Origin: Planctomycetota bacterium
GTDB lineage: Bacteria; Planctomycetota; UBA1135; GCA-002686595
Direction of reading: 5' to 3'
NCBI GenBank assembly: GCA_016872715.1
Contig: VGZD01000040.1
Span: 1-32,312 of the forward strand
DNA length: 32,312 nucleotides
Positions 22,994 to 31,121 of the stretch are shown in pieces; the first letter of the stretch is position 1, and each line of letters starts with the position of its first letter. A program made the translations under genes and the position numbers. The notes below the pieces were generated by a model. That model was not told the DNA's origin. It was given only the letters and a program-made list of their open reading frames with translations, and did no database searches.

Positions 22994-24568
22994 ATGAGTC
23001 GGGGTCGCTGGTTGGCACTGCTCGCGCTGGCTGGAGTGGCCTTCGCGCTCGTGCGTGGATGCGAGCGCAAGGACGAGCACTCCGCGGCGCAGCGCACGTT
23101 CGAGCCCGACGGACGCGCGCAGCCGACGAGGGACTGTGCGCGCGAGCCGGTGGAGCCCCCGACCGTCTCAATGCCGTCGACCATCGAGCGAGCGTTGCTC
23201 GGGATCGAGCTCGAGAGCTGGCCCGAGCGCGCCGCCGTGCTCGACGCGCGCGTCGAGCTCGTGCGTGGAGCGCAACGAGAGCTCGCGGAGGCGGCCGCGC
23301 AGGCATTGGGGCGCTACGAAGCTCGGGTGAGTGTCGGCGACGGGCTCGTGCGCATCCAAGCCGCTGGTTTCCGCGACGCCGAGCGCGTCGTCGCGGTGGG
23401 GCCGCAGGGATACGAGTTGCGCGTGAGCATGCTGCGCGCGGACACGACGCTCCTGCGCGCGCGTTCGGCGGACGGAGCCACGCTCGCGGAGCTCGCGCGC
23501 GGGCTCGGCGAGACTCCGTCGAGTTTCGTCGAGACCTACACGAGCCTGTGGTGGTCGCGCGACGGCAGCGAGGAGCTGCGCGCGCTCGTTCCGCTGCGCC
23601 GCGACGAGCAGGGCGAGCCGTTGCTCGAGTTCGTGCGCTCCGAGATGGACGGCGACGCGGGCTCGGATCTCCTCGGCGTGCTGCGCCACGCCGATGCGCG
23701 CGGAGTGTGGCTCTCGCTGACCGTCGGGCCGCGCAGTGGCGAGTGGAGCTTCGTCGCGGCGAGCGAGTGCGACGTGTCGCTGCCGTTCGCTCTCTCTCGC
23801 GACGAGTTTCGCAAGCCGGACGTCGTGTGGCGCGTCGCGCGCGTCGCGCCGCAGACGCAGGCGTGGCTCGAGGCGCTCGATTCGCGCCGCGAAGGTCGCG
23901 AGCCTCGAGCGGTTCCGCCTTCCGGTGTCGTGCGTTTCGAGAGCGTGGATCCGGGCGAGTATCTCGCCTGCTTCGGCGTGAGCGGTGGCGGAGAGGTTCG
24001 GCGCCTCGCGCGCGTGCGCCTCGGCCGCGATCTCGATCTCGGCACGCTCGAGCTGCACGCGTCCGTGCCGCTGGAAGTCGTCGTGCTCGACGGACAGGGC
24101 CGCAGGCTTGCGGCGCTCGTGCAGCTCGGCCCGTTCGAGCGCGAGTCGAAGCGTCCGCAGGGCTACGCGGCGCGCGGCGTGCGCACGCAATCGGATGGCG
24201 TCGCACGCGTCGAGCTCGGCGGAGGAGATGTCGTGTTGCGCGCCCGCGTGCTCGATGGCGCGGACTCGCCGCTCGCGGGCCATGAGTCGGCGCCGCTCGT
24301 GCTCTCCGGCCCGCCCGTCGCGGCGCGGGTCGAGCTCACCGTGCGCGAGCCGGCGCGCGTCGGAGTGCGAGGCGCACGCGGTCGCCTCGCGCTCGTCGAT
24401 GCGCAGGGCGTCGTCGTCGGCGGCACGGCCGAGCTCGGCTCCGCGTGGGGCGGCTACCTCCAGCCGGGGCGCTACCGCGCGCTCGACCTGTCGCTCTCCG
24501 GCGACCTGCAGGGGGAGCGGGTTTTCGATGTCGGGGCGGCGGACGAAATCGAGCTCGAGTTGCACTGA
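22994..24568 (+). CDS. Exported or membrane-anchored unknown, beta-rich
   Basis: I do not recognise the family. The 524-aa product opens with a hydrophobic helix (RWLALLALAGVAFALV) followed by RGCERKDE; this can be a membrane anchor, or a lipoprotein signal with an atypical Arg at -2. The rest is extracytoplasmic. About residues 90-280 are a mixed domain, and the C-terminal part holds repeated beta-sandwich-like modules such as VRFESVDPGEYLACFGVSG and LELHASVPLEVVVLDGQGRRLAALV, like carboxypeptidase-regulatory or PEGA-type folds found in planctomycete secreted proteins. The ATG at 22994 fits the signal. It is followed by a 151-nt gap and the HEAT-like gene on the same strand, which may share its transcript. 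Confidence 0.7.
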   Translation: MSRGRWLALLALAGVAFALVRGCERKDEHSAAQRTFEPDGRAQPTRDCAREPVEPPTVSMPSTIERALLGIELESWPERAAVLDARVELVRGAQRELAEAAAQALGRYEARVSVGDGLVRIQAAGFRDAERVVAVGPQGYELRVSMLRADTTLLRARSADGATLAELARGLGETPSSFVETYTSLWWSRDGSEELRALVPLRRDEQGEPLLEFVRSEMDGDAGSDLLGVLRHADARGVWLSLTVGPRSGEWSFVAASECDVSLPFALSRDEFRKPDVVWRVARVAPQTQAWLEALDSRREGREPRAVPPSGVVRFESVDPGEYLACFGVSGGGEVRRLARVRLGRDLDLGTLELHASVPLEVVVLDGQGRRLAALVQLGPFERESKRPQGYAARGVRTQSDGVARVELGGGDVVLRARVLDGADSPLAGHESAPLVLSGPPVAARVELTVREPARVGVRGARGRLALVDAQGVVVGGTAELGSAWGGYLQPGRYRALDLSLSGDLQGERVFDVGAADEIELELH

Positions 24569-24719
24569 AATCGTCGTCGACGGCCCTCAGCGCTGGTGCG
24601 TAGCCCGCGCGCGCAGTGTCGGGACCGGAACCGGGGACCCGCCCGAGGGTTGGGACTTGCGGATCCACGGCCGTCTGGCCGATGCTCCGGCGACCGCATC
24701 TCACGCTCGAGGAACACCC

Positions 24720-25793
24720 ATGCTGACCCAGCTCACGCTCGCCCTGCTCGTCACCTTCCAAGGTTCTGGCGGTTCGCCCGCGGGAGGTGAGGTCGGCCCC
24801 CCGCAAGGCGGAGAAGTCGGCCCCGCGCAAGGCGGAGAAGTCGGCCCCGCGCAAGGCGGTGGCGCCAAGGGCGGGGAGAAGCGACCCGATGCGCCCTCGC
24901 CGGGCACGCCCATCGATGCCAAGACGATTCAGGACGCGGTCGCCGCGCTCGAAGCAGCCTTTGGCAAGGACGGCTCGACCGCGAAGAAGTCCGAGGCGAT
25001 CGCCGCGGCCGTGCCGGCGCTCGACGCGCGCGTGATCAGCGCGATGCAGAAGGGGCTCACGGACAAGGAGTCGAGCGTCGTGGTCGTGACGGTCGAGTCG
25101 CTCGGCAAGATGAAGCACCCCAGCGCGCTCGATGCGCTCGTCAGCTTCTACAAGCGCGAGCACAAGAAGCTCGCCGGAGACCTGACGACCATGCCCGCGC
25201 TGCTGAAGGCGATCGGGCGCCACGGCAACCCGAAGACAATCGAGCTGCTCAAGGATGACGCCTTCGATCAGAAGACGTACCTCGCGGGTCAGGCGCGCAT
25301 CCTCTCGCTCGGCAACATCCGCACGAATGCGTCGCTCGAGGCGTTGATCGCCCTCTCCAAGATGGCAGGTCCCTACCGCATGGACGGGCTGCGCTCCGAC
25401 ATGCGCGTCTCGATCGCCCAACTCACGGGCCTCGATCTCGGACCCGATTCGATCGCGTGGACGCGCTGGTGGAACGACAACCGGAAGGGTTTCGAGGTCA
25501 CCAAGGAGGCGCCGAAGCTCGACGCCGCCATGCAGCGTCCGTGGGATGCCTTCTGGGGCGTGGGCGAGGGCGGTGGTCGCGGTGCCGGTCGTCGCGGCGG
25601 AACCGAGCCCGGTCGCGAGGGCGAGGGCGAAGGCGAAGGCGAAGGCAAGGGCAAGGGCGATGGTGGGGGCCGTGGCGGTGGCACGGGTCGTCCCGGCCTG
25701 GGCGGTGGACTCGGTGGCGGCCGCGGCGGCCTCGGCGGCGGTCGCGGTGGTGGTGGTGGCGGCGGCGGTCGCGGCGGTGGCCGCGGCGGTTGA
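24720..25793 (+). CDS. HEAT-like secreted protein with glycine-rich tail
   Basis: The 357-aa protein has four parts. A short signal-like N-terminus (MLTQLTLALLVTFQG) is followed by a low-complexity linker with three copies of GGEVGPxQ (residues 22-45). A helical-repeat core (about 65-255) has alternating amphipathic helices such as SAMQKGLTDKESSVVVVTVE, SLGKMKHPSALDALVSFY and GNIRTNASLEALIALSK, as in HEAT or PBS repeats used for protein binding. The tail (about 280-357) is made of EG, KG and RGG/GGG runs. GAGGAA (24709-24714) precedes the ATG. Such tails occur in planctomycete exported proteins; RGG runs can bind RNA in cytoplasmic proteins, but the predicted export argues against that here. 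Confidence 0.75.
   Translation: MLTQLTLALLVTFQGSGGSPAGGEVGPPQGGEVGPAQGGEVGPAQGGGAKGGEKRPDAPSPGTPIDAKTIQDAVAALEAAFGKDGSTAKKSEAIAAAVPALDARVISAMQKGLTDKESSVVVVTVESLGKMKHPSALDALVSFYKREHKKLAGDLTTMPALLKAIGRHGNPKTIELLKDDAFDQKTYLAGQARILSLGNIRTNASLEALIALSKMAGPYRMDGLRSDMRVSIAQLTGLDLGPDSIAWTRWWNDNRKGFEVTKEAPKLDAAMQRPWDAFWGVGEGGGRGAGRRGGTEPGREGEGEGEGEGKGKGDGGGRGGGTGRPGLGGGLGGGRGGLGGGRGGGGGGGGRGGGRGG
24783..24854 (+). repeat. 24-bp in-frame tandem repeat (three copies)
   Basis: Three 24-bp units (24783-24806, 24807-24830, 24831-24854) encode GGEVGPPQ, GGEVGPAQ and GGEVGPAQ. Units 2 and 3 appear identical and unit 1 differs slightly. The period is a multiple of three, so copy number can change without frameshift. 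It forms a flexible spacer after the signal of the HEAT-like protein. Confidence 0.85.
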
Positions 25794-25829
25794 TCGACCG
25801 CGCAGGCACGCGGAAAAGGTAAACCTCGG

Positions 25830-25875
25830 CGAGGCGCTCTCCGCACGAGGGCGCCTCGCATCGTTTGCGAGGCGC
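25830..25875 (+). promoter_or_regulatory. Mutually exclusive hairpins in the gap before the GT-methyltransferase gene
   Basis: Three arms overlap. Arm 1 cgaggcgc (25830-25837) pairs with gcgcctcg (25851-25858). Arm 2 gcgcctcgca (25851-25860) also pairs perfectly over 10 bp with tgcgaggcgc (25866-25875), around a 5-base loop. The two hairpins cannot form together. Neither is followed by a T-run, so simple intrinsic termination is not shown. It may stabilise the 3' end of the upstream transcript or act as an attenuator-like switch. Confidence 0.4.
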
Positions 25876-26002
25876 GGGCGAGGGAAGGAAGTTCCGCGAC
25901 CTCGGTTGTGGAGGTGGTTGTGGCGCCGCGGGGTGCGCGCAGGTGAAACTGCCGGTGGTGGGCGCTCGCGTTGCACGCGGAGCGCGGCCGAAGCAACCGA
26001 CC

Positions 26003-27397
26003 ATGGCGAGCGAAGCGATGCGGAGTGCGCGCACGGTCGCGGTGTTTCTCGGTGATGCCGAGGATGCCGCGCAACTCGCGCGTGCCGTCGGGCGCTTGCC
26101 GCACGCCGTTCGCGAGCGTCTGGACGAGCTCGCGGTGCTCGTCGGCGTCGAGCGCGAAGGCGCCCTGCTGCCCGACGAACTGCGCGTTCTCGCGCAATCC
26201 GACGCGCGCGTGCGCGTGCATGCGGACGTGCGGCGTTACGGGCACGGCGGCCGACGCAAGATGGCCTACGAATACGCGCTCGCGCACGGCTTCGAGCGCG
26301 TCGTCGTGCTGCGCCCCGACGAGCGCCATCCGCCCGAGGCGCTCGGAGCCCTGCTCGATGCCGCGGACGAGGGCGCGGCGCTCGTCATCGCCGCACGCCG
26401 CGGCCATGGACGAGGTGGCGGCCTGATCAACCGCGTGCTCGCGCTCGAAGTCGGCGACTACACATCGCCCTATCGCGTGCTCTCATGCGACGCGCTGCGG
26501 CGCGTGCCGTTCCACCAAAACAGCGACGGACGCGGCTTCGACACGGAGCTCGTGATCCAGCTGCGGGCGCTCGGCGCACGCTTTTCGAGCGTCGAGTGCG
26601 ACGTGAAGCTCGATCCGACCTTCGCTCCGCTCGAGGCGCTGCGGGTCGCGCTCGGCTACCGCGCGCACCAACTGCATCTCACGCGACGCGGGCAGTGGTT
26701 CGTCGATCACGACGTGCACTACACGCTCAAGTCGCATCCCTCGAGCTCGCACATGCAGGTGCTCGACGCGATCCGTCCCGGCTCGCTCGTGCTCGATCTC
26801 GGCTGCTCGCAGGGCTTGCTCGCGGCGCCGCTCGCAGCCAAGGGCGCGCAGGTCGTCGGCGTCGATGTGCGCGATCCCGCGAGCGTCTCGTTCGCGCTCG
26901 CGCGCTACTACCAGCGCGACCTCGAGCGGCCGCTCGAGATCCCCGAGGAGCGCGTGTTCGACTACGTCGTGTGCTCGGACGTGATCGAGCACGTGATCCA
27001 TCGACCCGAGCTGCTCGCGAGCGTTCGGCGTTACCTCAAGCCCGATGGGCGCCTGCTCATCTCGACGCCCAACATCGCGATCTGGTTCTACCGACTCTCC
27101 CTGCTCGCCGGTCGCTTCGAGTACGGGCCGCGCGGCGTGCTCGACGAGACGCACGTGCACCTCTTCACGCGCGCCACGTTCCGGCGCGAGATCGAAAACG
27201 CCGCGTTTCGCGTCGTGACCGAACGCTTCACCGCCCTGCCGTTCGAGATCGTGTTCGAGTCGACGGGTCGCAGCGCGCTCGTGCGCGCGCTCGCGAGCTC
27301 CTACCACGCGCTCGCGCGGCTGTGGCCCGAGCTGTTCGCCTACCAGTTCCTGCTCGAAGCCGAAGTCGCGACGCTGCTCGAACCGCGCCAGCGCTAG
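26003..27397 (+). CDS. Glycosyltransferase-2-like and methyltransferase fusion
   Basis: The 464-aa product joins two enzymes. Residues 1 to about 220 resemble a GT2 polyprenyl-phosphate glycosyltransferase: RYGHGGRRKMAYEYAL, VVVLRPDERHPPEALGALLD in place of the usual DADxQHPPE, and TSPYRVLSCDAL followed by FDTELVIQLRALG. The usual Asp-Ala-Asp appears as R-P-D, so activity is uncertain. Residues about 235-464 are a class I SAM methyltransferase with VLDLGCSQG (263-271), VVGVDVRDP and YVVCSDVIEHV, then STPNI and LFTRATFRREIENAAF, a Methyltransf_23-type pattern. The ATG at 26003 is chosen because the upstream in-frame residues are low complexity. The stop codon shares CTAG (27394-27397) with the opposing gene. 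It is probably involved in surface glycan synthesis. Confidence 0.82.
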   Translation: MASEAMRSARTVAVFLGDAEDAAQLARAVGRLPHAVRERLDELAVLVGVEREGALLPDELRVLAQSDARVRVHADVRRYGHGGRRKMAYEYALAHGFERVVVLRPDERHPPEALGALLDAADEGAALVIAARRGHGRGGGLINRVLALEVGDYTSPYRVLSCDALRRVPFHQNSDGRGFDTELVIQLRALGARFSSVECDVKLDPTFAPLEALRVALGYRAHQLHLTRRGQWFVDHDVHYTLKSHPSSSHMQVLDAIRPGSLVLDLGCSQGLLAAPLAAKGAQVVGVDVRDPASVSFALARYYQRDLERPLEIPEERVFDYVVCSDVIEHVIHRPELLASVRRYLKPDGRLLISTPNIAIWFYRLSLLAGRFEYGPRGVLDETHVHLFTRATFRREIENAAFRVVTERFTALPFEIVFESTGRSALVRALASSYHALARLWPELFAYQFLLEAEVATLLEPRQR

Positions 27398-28641
27398 TTG
27401 CCCGGCGTGGTCGGCACCATCTGCCGCACGCCTACGAGCAGCGCCGTGACGGGGTCATAGGCGTGGAATTGCAGCCAGATGAGCTGGTAGTCCGTCCAGC
27501 TCGCCCAGCACAGAAACGCCACCGCGGCGCAGCACGCCAAGCGCCCCTTGCGCGAGTGCTTCGCGTCGCAGAGCTCCCATAGCAGCATCACGGCGAGCAG
27601 ACGCAGGGGGACTTCGAGCAGCGCGACATAGCGCAGGTTCTTCGTGAACGGGCCGAGCGCGGCGACCTGCCCGATGTAGACGAGCGACAGCGCGACCGCG
27701 AGCGTGCCGTACTCGCCGCGGCGCCAGCGCCACAGCGCCACGCCGAGCGCCAGCAGTCCGACCAGCGTCGTCCAAGGCGACATCAAGAGCTCGTCGATCG
27801 GATAGCGGAACCAGCCGCCCGATCCGTAGCGAATCGCGTACTCGTTCGTCGCCGGAGAGAGCAGCACGATCTTCATCACTCGCAGGAGCAGGATCGGACT
27901 TCCCGCGGCGAGCACCCACGTCGCGATGCTCGCGAACACGGGCAGGGCGAGCACGAGCGTCGTGCGAACGATGGGCACGTCGCGCCGCGCGTACCAGCGC
28001 TCGACGGCGGCGTAGGCCACGAACGGCACGGCGAGCAGCACCGCGATCTCCTTGGTGAGGATCGCGAACGTGAAGGCGAGGCCGAACGCGATGGCGCGCG
28101 CGAGGCGGGAGGGCGCGCGCACGTACTCGACGAATAGCGCGACCGCCACGAACTGCGAGAGCGTGATGAAGCTGTCGGTGAGCGCAAGGCGCGAGAGCCC
28201 GAGCCCCAGCGTCGAGGTTGCGACCAGCGCCGTGGCGAGCAGGCCCTTCACCACGCCGAACCAGCGCGAGGCGAAGGCGTACACGACGAGGATGAGCCCC
28301 AGATGCGACGAGAGCGAGAGCCGGGAGAGCGCGGGCAGGGTGGTTTCCGTGAGCGCGCCCCAAGCGGCGCTCACGGCGACGAAGCCGACGCGACTCGGCG
28401 GCGGGAAGATGTGCGCGCGCGTGTCGCCAAGGTAGTTGCGGAATAGGTCGGGCAGCGCGCCCAGACCGCGCTCGCTCACCGTCTGCATGTACCGCAGGTA
28501 GAAGCCCTCGTCCGAGCCTGGCTGGTAGCCCACGCTGCCGAGCGTGGCGGCGACGCTGACGCCGATCAGCGCGGCGATCGCGAGCGCTCCGAGCCAGCCG
28601 AGGAAGCGTGCGGTGGGGGTCGAGGGCTGTTCGGTGTCCAT
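27394..28641 (-). CDS. GT39/PMT-like membrane glycosyltransferase candidate
   Basis: The 415-aa product has roughly nine or ten membrane helices. The first loop has PGSDEGFYLRYMQTV, with acidic residues placed as in GT39/PMT-type enzymes, followed by RAHIFPPPSRVGF, a common pattern in this superfamily (FPPP-like proline stretch). Later helices include AIAFGLAFTFAILTKEIAVLLAVPF. It likely transfers a sugar from a polyprenyl-phosphate donor at the periplasmic face; the acceptor is unknown. The ATG at 28641 is followed by a short cytoplasmic tail. The adjacent fusion glycosyltransferase gene, tail to tail with it, suggests the two belong to one surface-glycan pathway. The C-terminal soluble domain found in larger family members is missing. 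Confidence 0.78.
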   Translation of the reverse strand: MDTEQPSTPTARFLGWLGALAIAALIGVSVAATLGSVGYQPGSDEGFYLRYMQTVSERGLGALPDLFRNYLGDTRAHIFPPPSRVGFVAVSAAWGALTETTLPALSRLSLSSHLGLILVVYAFASRWFGVVKGLLATALVATSTLGLGLSRLALTDSFITLSQFVAVALFVEYVRAPSRLARAIAFGLAFTFAILTKEIAVLLAVPFVAYAAVERWYARRDVPIVRTTLVLALPVFASIATWVLAAGSPILLLRVMKIVLLSPATNEYAIRYGSGGWFRYPIDELLMSPWTTLVGLLALGVALWRWRRGEYGTLAVALSLVYIGQVAALGPFTKNLRYVALLEVPLRLLAVMLLWELCDAKHSRKGRLACCAAVAFLCWASWTDYQLIWLQFHAYDPVTALLVGVRQMVPTTPGN

Positions 28642-28704
28642 GGACCCGCTTGTTGTACGCCATGCGTCGGCGCTGCTGCCAGCGCGTACCTCTCGCCGTA
28701 GGCT

Positions 28705-29706
28705 GTGCGCGTGCTCGCTCGCGCAGCAACTTCCGCCCTGCTACTGGCCGCGGCCGCGCTGTGGCAGGGCCCCGGTCCGATCCCGCGCGACACGCTGCCC
28801 GCGGCGCTGCCGCTCGCGCCCCCGCGCGGTTTTCTCGCACCGCTGGTCGCTCCCGAGGGCAACGAGTTCACCGACGAGCGCACCGCGCTCGGTCGCGCGC
28901 TCTTCTTCGATCCGCTGCTCTCGCGCGATCGCACCGTCGCCTGCGCGAGCTGCCACCAGCCCGAGCACGGCATGGCCGACCCGCGCGCGCGCTCGCTCGG
29001 CGTCGACGGCGTGCCTTCGCGCCGCAACGCGCCGACGCTGTTCAACCGCGGCCACGCGAGCGCGCAGATGTGGGACGGTGCCGCCGAGAGCCTCGAGGAG
29101 CAGGCGCTCATGCCGCTGGAGAATCCCGACGAGATGGCGCTCTCCGTCGACGAGGCGCTTGCGCGCTTGCGAGCGCAAACGCCCTACGCGGAGCGCTTCC
29201 AAGCCGCCTACGGTGGACTCTCGCGCGACACGCTCGCCAAGGCGCTCGCACAGTTCGTGCGACGACTGCAGCTCGGCGACAGCCCGGTCGATCGCTTTCG
29301 GGCCGGTGACGTCTCGGGTCTGAGTGCGCAGGAACGCACGGGCATGTGGCTGTTCGAGAGCCGCGCCGGCTGCTGGCGCTGCCATTTCGGTCCCAACTTC
29401 TCCGACGAGCGCTTTCATGCCACGGGCATCGGCGCACGCGACCTCGCGCCCGAGCCGGGCCGCGGGGCGATCACGGGCGACGCCGCCGACCGCGGACGCT
29501 TCAAGACGGCGACCCTGCGCGCGCTCGCTCTCACGGCGCCCTACATGCACGACGGCAGCCTCGCGACCCTCGAAGAGGTGGTCGAGTTTTACGCGCGCGG
29601 CGGCAACCCGCTCGCGAGCCCCGATCCGAACCTCCAGGCGTTCGAAGCGAGCCCCGACGACCGCGCCGCACTGGTGGCGTTCCTGAAAGCCCTCTCGCGG
29701 CGCTGA
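28705..29706 (+). CDS. Di-heme cytochrome c peroxidase / MauG-family protein
   Basis: The 333-aa exported protein has two c-type heme motifs: C-A-S-C-H (80-84) and C-W-R-C-H (223-227), with MADPRARSLG after the first and APYMHDGSLATLEEVVEFY (278-296) near the end, whose Met281 is the expected axial-ligand region. This is the bacterial cytochrome c peroxidase/MauG (CCP_MauG, COG1858) family; members reduce hydrogen peroxide or oxidise protein substrates in the periplasm. The signal region (RAATSALLLAAAALWQG) fits export. The start is GTG at 28705, though GTG at 28711 is equally possible. It is divergent from the membrane protein, with a 63-nt gap. It stands alone as a transcript, followed by a terminator-like hairpin. 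Confidence 0.93.
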   Translation: MRVLARAATSALLLAAAALWQGPGPIPRDTLPAALPLAPPRGFLAPLVAPEGNEFTDERTALGRALFFDPLLSRDRTVACASCHQPEHGMADPRARSLGVDGVPSRRNAPTLFNRGHASAQMWDGAAESLEEQALMPLENPDEMALSVDEALARLRAQTPYAERFQAAYGGLSRDTLAKALAQFVRRLQLGDSPVDRFRAGDVSGLSAQERTGMWLFESRAGCWRCHFGPNFSDERFHATGIGARDLAPEPGRGAITGDAADRGRFKTATLRALALTAPYMHDGSLATLEEVVEFYARGGNPLASPDPNLQAFEASPDDRAALVAFLKALSRR

Positions 29707-29736
29707 AATGGCCGATCGGTTTCACGTCCACGCCGG

Positions 29737-29761
29737 AACCCGCGCCGCGCAGCGGGGTTTT
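29737..29761 (+). terminator. Terminator-like hairpin after the peroxidase gene
   Basis: aacccgc (29737-29743) can pair with gcggggtt (29752-29759) with one bulged base around an 8-base loop, and the run ends in TTTT (29758-29761). The stem is imperfect and the T-run short, so termination is possible but weak. It lies 31 nt after the peroxidase stop and before the start of the next gene. Confidence 0.4.
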
Positions 29762-29790
29762 GGGAGCAGTCACTACGGAGACTTTCGCAC

Positions 29791-30366
29791 ATGAAGAAAC
29801 AACTCGTACTCGCGCTCGTGGCTCTGGTCCTCGCCGGAAGCACGGCGCTGGCTGCGCTCCAAGAGGGTCGCCGGGAAGCCCCGGGCCGCGAGCGCACGGA
29901 ACAGGGCGCGCGCCGTGATCGAGACGGCGCTCGGCAGCGCAGGCACGGACGCCGCCGCCAAGGTCGGCGGGAGCGCCGCGACGGTCTGGGCGAGCGCATT
30001 CGCGAGCGTATCCGCGAGCACCTCGACATCACCGAGCAGCAGCGCGCTCAGGGCCGCGCGGTCGCCAAGGAGGTCGCGCCCATCGCCGAAGAGACGCGCA
30101 CCAAGGCGCGCGAGATCCTCGAGCGCGCGCGCGACTTGCGCGACGGCGGCGATCGCGAGGGCGCGAAGGCGCTGCTGCGCGCCGAGCTTCGCCCGCTGCT
30201 CGAGGCGACCCGCGCGCGCATCCTCCCGCTCACCCGTTCGCTCATCGATGCGCTCACGGTGGAACAACGCGGCAAGATCGAGGACTTCCTCGCGCGCCGC
30301 GGTCGCAGCTTCGACGCCGATCGCGCCGCCGTGCGCCTGGGTTGGCACCTCTCGCGCCGACGCTAG
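29791..30366 (+). CDS. Spy/CpxP-like periplasmic protein, Arg-rich
   Basis: The 191-aa product has a clear signal peptide (MKKQLVLALVALVLAGSTALA, cleavage before ALQEG) and a long helical body. The segment LDITEQQRAQGRAVAKEV and the C-terminal LTVEQRGKIEDFLARRGR carry the LTxxQ pattern of Spy/CpxP-family periplasmic chaperones and stress sensors. Between the signal and the helices, residues 27-75 are extremely rich in arginine with few other residue types, unusual for this family. It could bind anionic partners such as nucleic acid, lipid A or metal oxyanions; no evidence chooses. The ATG at 29791 fits the signal peptide. It is a single gene, followed by a strong terminator. Confidence 0.78.
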   Translation: MKKQLVLALVALVLAGSTALAALQEGRREAPGRERTEQGARRDRDGARQRRHGRRRQGRRERRDGLGERIRERIREHLDITEQQRAQGRAVAKEVAPIAEETRTKAREILERARDLRDGGDREGAKALLRAELRPLLEATRARILPLTRSLIDALTVEQRGKIEDFLARRGRSFDADRAAVRLGWHLSRRR

Positions 30367-30388
30367 CCAACCCCCGTGAACACGAATT

Positions 30389-30434
30389 CGCCCCGCGTGC
30401 GCGCCCTCGACGCGCAGGCGGGGCGAGGTGTTTT
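30389..30434 (+). terminator. Strong intrinsic terminator between convergent genes
   Basis: cgccccgc (30389-30396) pairs with gcggggcg (30418-30425), and the inner arms tgcgcg (30398-30403) and cgcgca (30411-30416) pair perfectly, leaving one G-G mismatch and a 7-base loop. TTTT follows at 30431-30434 after a 5-base gap. It ends the Spy-like gene transcript, and the same hairpin, read in reverse, sits just beyond the gmhA stop. Confidence 0.75.
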
Positions 30435-30440
30435 CGAGCG

Positions 30441-31031
30441 CTAGTAGTTCTTCGGGAACATGCGGCGCTCGACCGCTTCGATCACGATGTGCAGCACCTT
30501 GATGTGCACTTCTTGGATGCGATCCGACGTTTCGGCGAGCGGGACGACGATCGGGATGTCGACGAGCGACGCGAGCTTGCCACCGCCCTTGCCGAGCAGG
30601 CCGACGACCGTGACGCCGCGCGCGCGCGCCGCCTCGGCCGCGCGCAGGCAGTTCGGCGAGTTGCCCGAAGTCGACATCATCACGAGCAGGTCGCCAGACC
30701 GTCCGAGCGCTTCGACCTGACGCGCGAACACCTCGTCGAAGCCGAAGTCGTTGGCGATGCACGAGAGTTGGCTCGGATCGGAGAACGCGACCGCGGGGAG
30801 CGCGTCGCGGTTGCCGCGAAAGCGGCCGGTCCACTCTTCCGCGAAGTGCATCGCGTCGCACATGCTCCCGCCGTTGCCGCAGGAGAGCAGCTTGCCGCCG
30901 CGCGCGAGCGTCGCCGCGGCCGCGTCGACGAAGCGCTGCACGTTGGCGAGCGCGTCGGGCGATGCCAGAAACGCCTGCAAGGTCGCCAGCGCTTCCTCGA
31001 AGGACGCGCGCACGGGGTCGTGGTGGCTCAT
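30441..31031 (-). CDS. gmhA: Phosphoheptose isomerase
   Basis: GmhA converts sedoheptulose 7-phosphate to D-glycero-D-manno-heptose 7-phosphate, the first step to ADP-heptose for lipopolysaccharide cores and other heptose glycans. The 196-aa sequence aligns along its whole length with E. coli GmhA: GGKLLSCGNGGS (45-56), DAMHFAEEWTGR (59-70, Glu65 catalytic), NDFGF (94-98), STSGNS (120-125, SIS phosphate loop) and DRIQEVHIKVLH (170-181, catalytic His). The ATG at 31031 matches the family start exactly. It is a single minus-strand gene; partner genes hldE, gmhB and hldD are not in the window. It is divergent from the HMA-domain gene. Confidence 0.95.
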   Translation of the reverse strand: MSHHDPVRASFEEALATLQAFLASPDALANVQRFVDAAAATLARGGKLLSCGNGGSMCDAMHFAEEWTGRFRGNRDALPAVAFSDPSQLSCIANDFGFDEVFARQVEALGRSGDLLVMMSTSGNSPNCLRAAEAARARGVTVVGLLGKGGGKLASLVDIPIVVPLAETSDRIQEVHIKVLHIVIEAVERRMFPKNY

Positions 31032-31121
31032 GCGGCCGATTCTCACCCAGCGAAGCGCAAGCCTCAAGCGCGGGCAGCTCTGGACACGGCGCGCGCGCTC
31101 GCCGATCCTCTTTCGAGCACC

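Noticed and set aside
28655..28689. Nested inverted repeats (gtacgc/gcgtac and gcgctg/cagcgc) between the membrane protein and the peroxidase
   Set aside because: Each arm is only 6 bp with uneven spacing; chance is likely, though a promoter for both genes must lie in this short gap.
29915..30379. Frameshift within the Spy-like gene, suggested by an overlapping + frame of 154 codons
   Set aside because: The main frame keeps its signal peptide and both LTxxQ-like segments from start to stop; the alternative frame has a shadow-like Ser/Ala/Arg composition.
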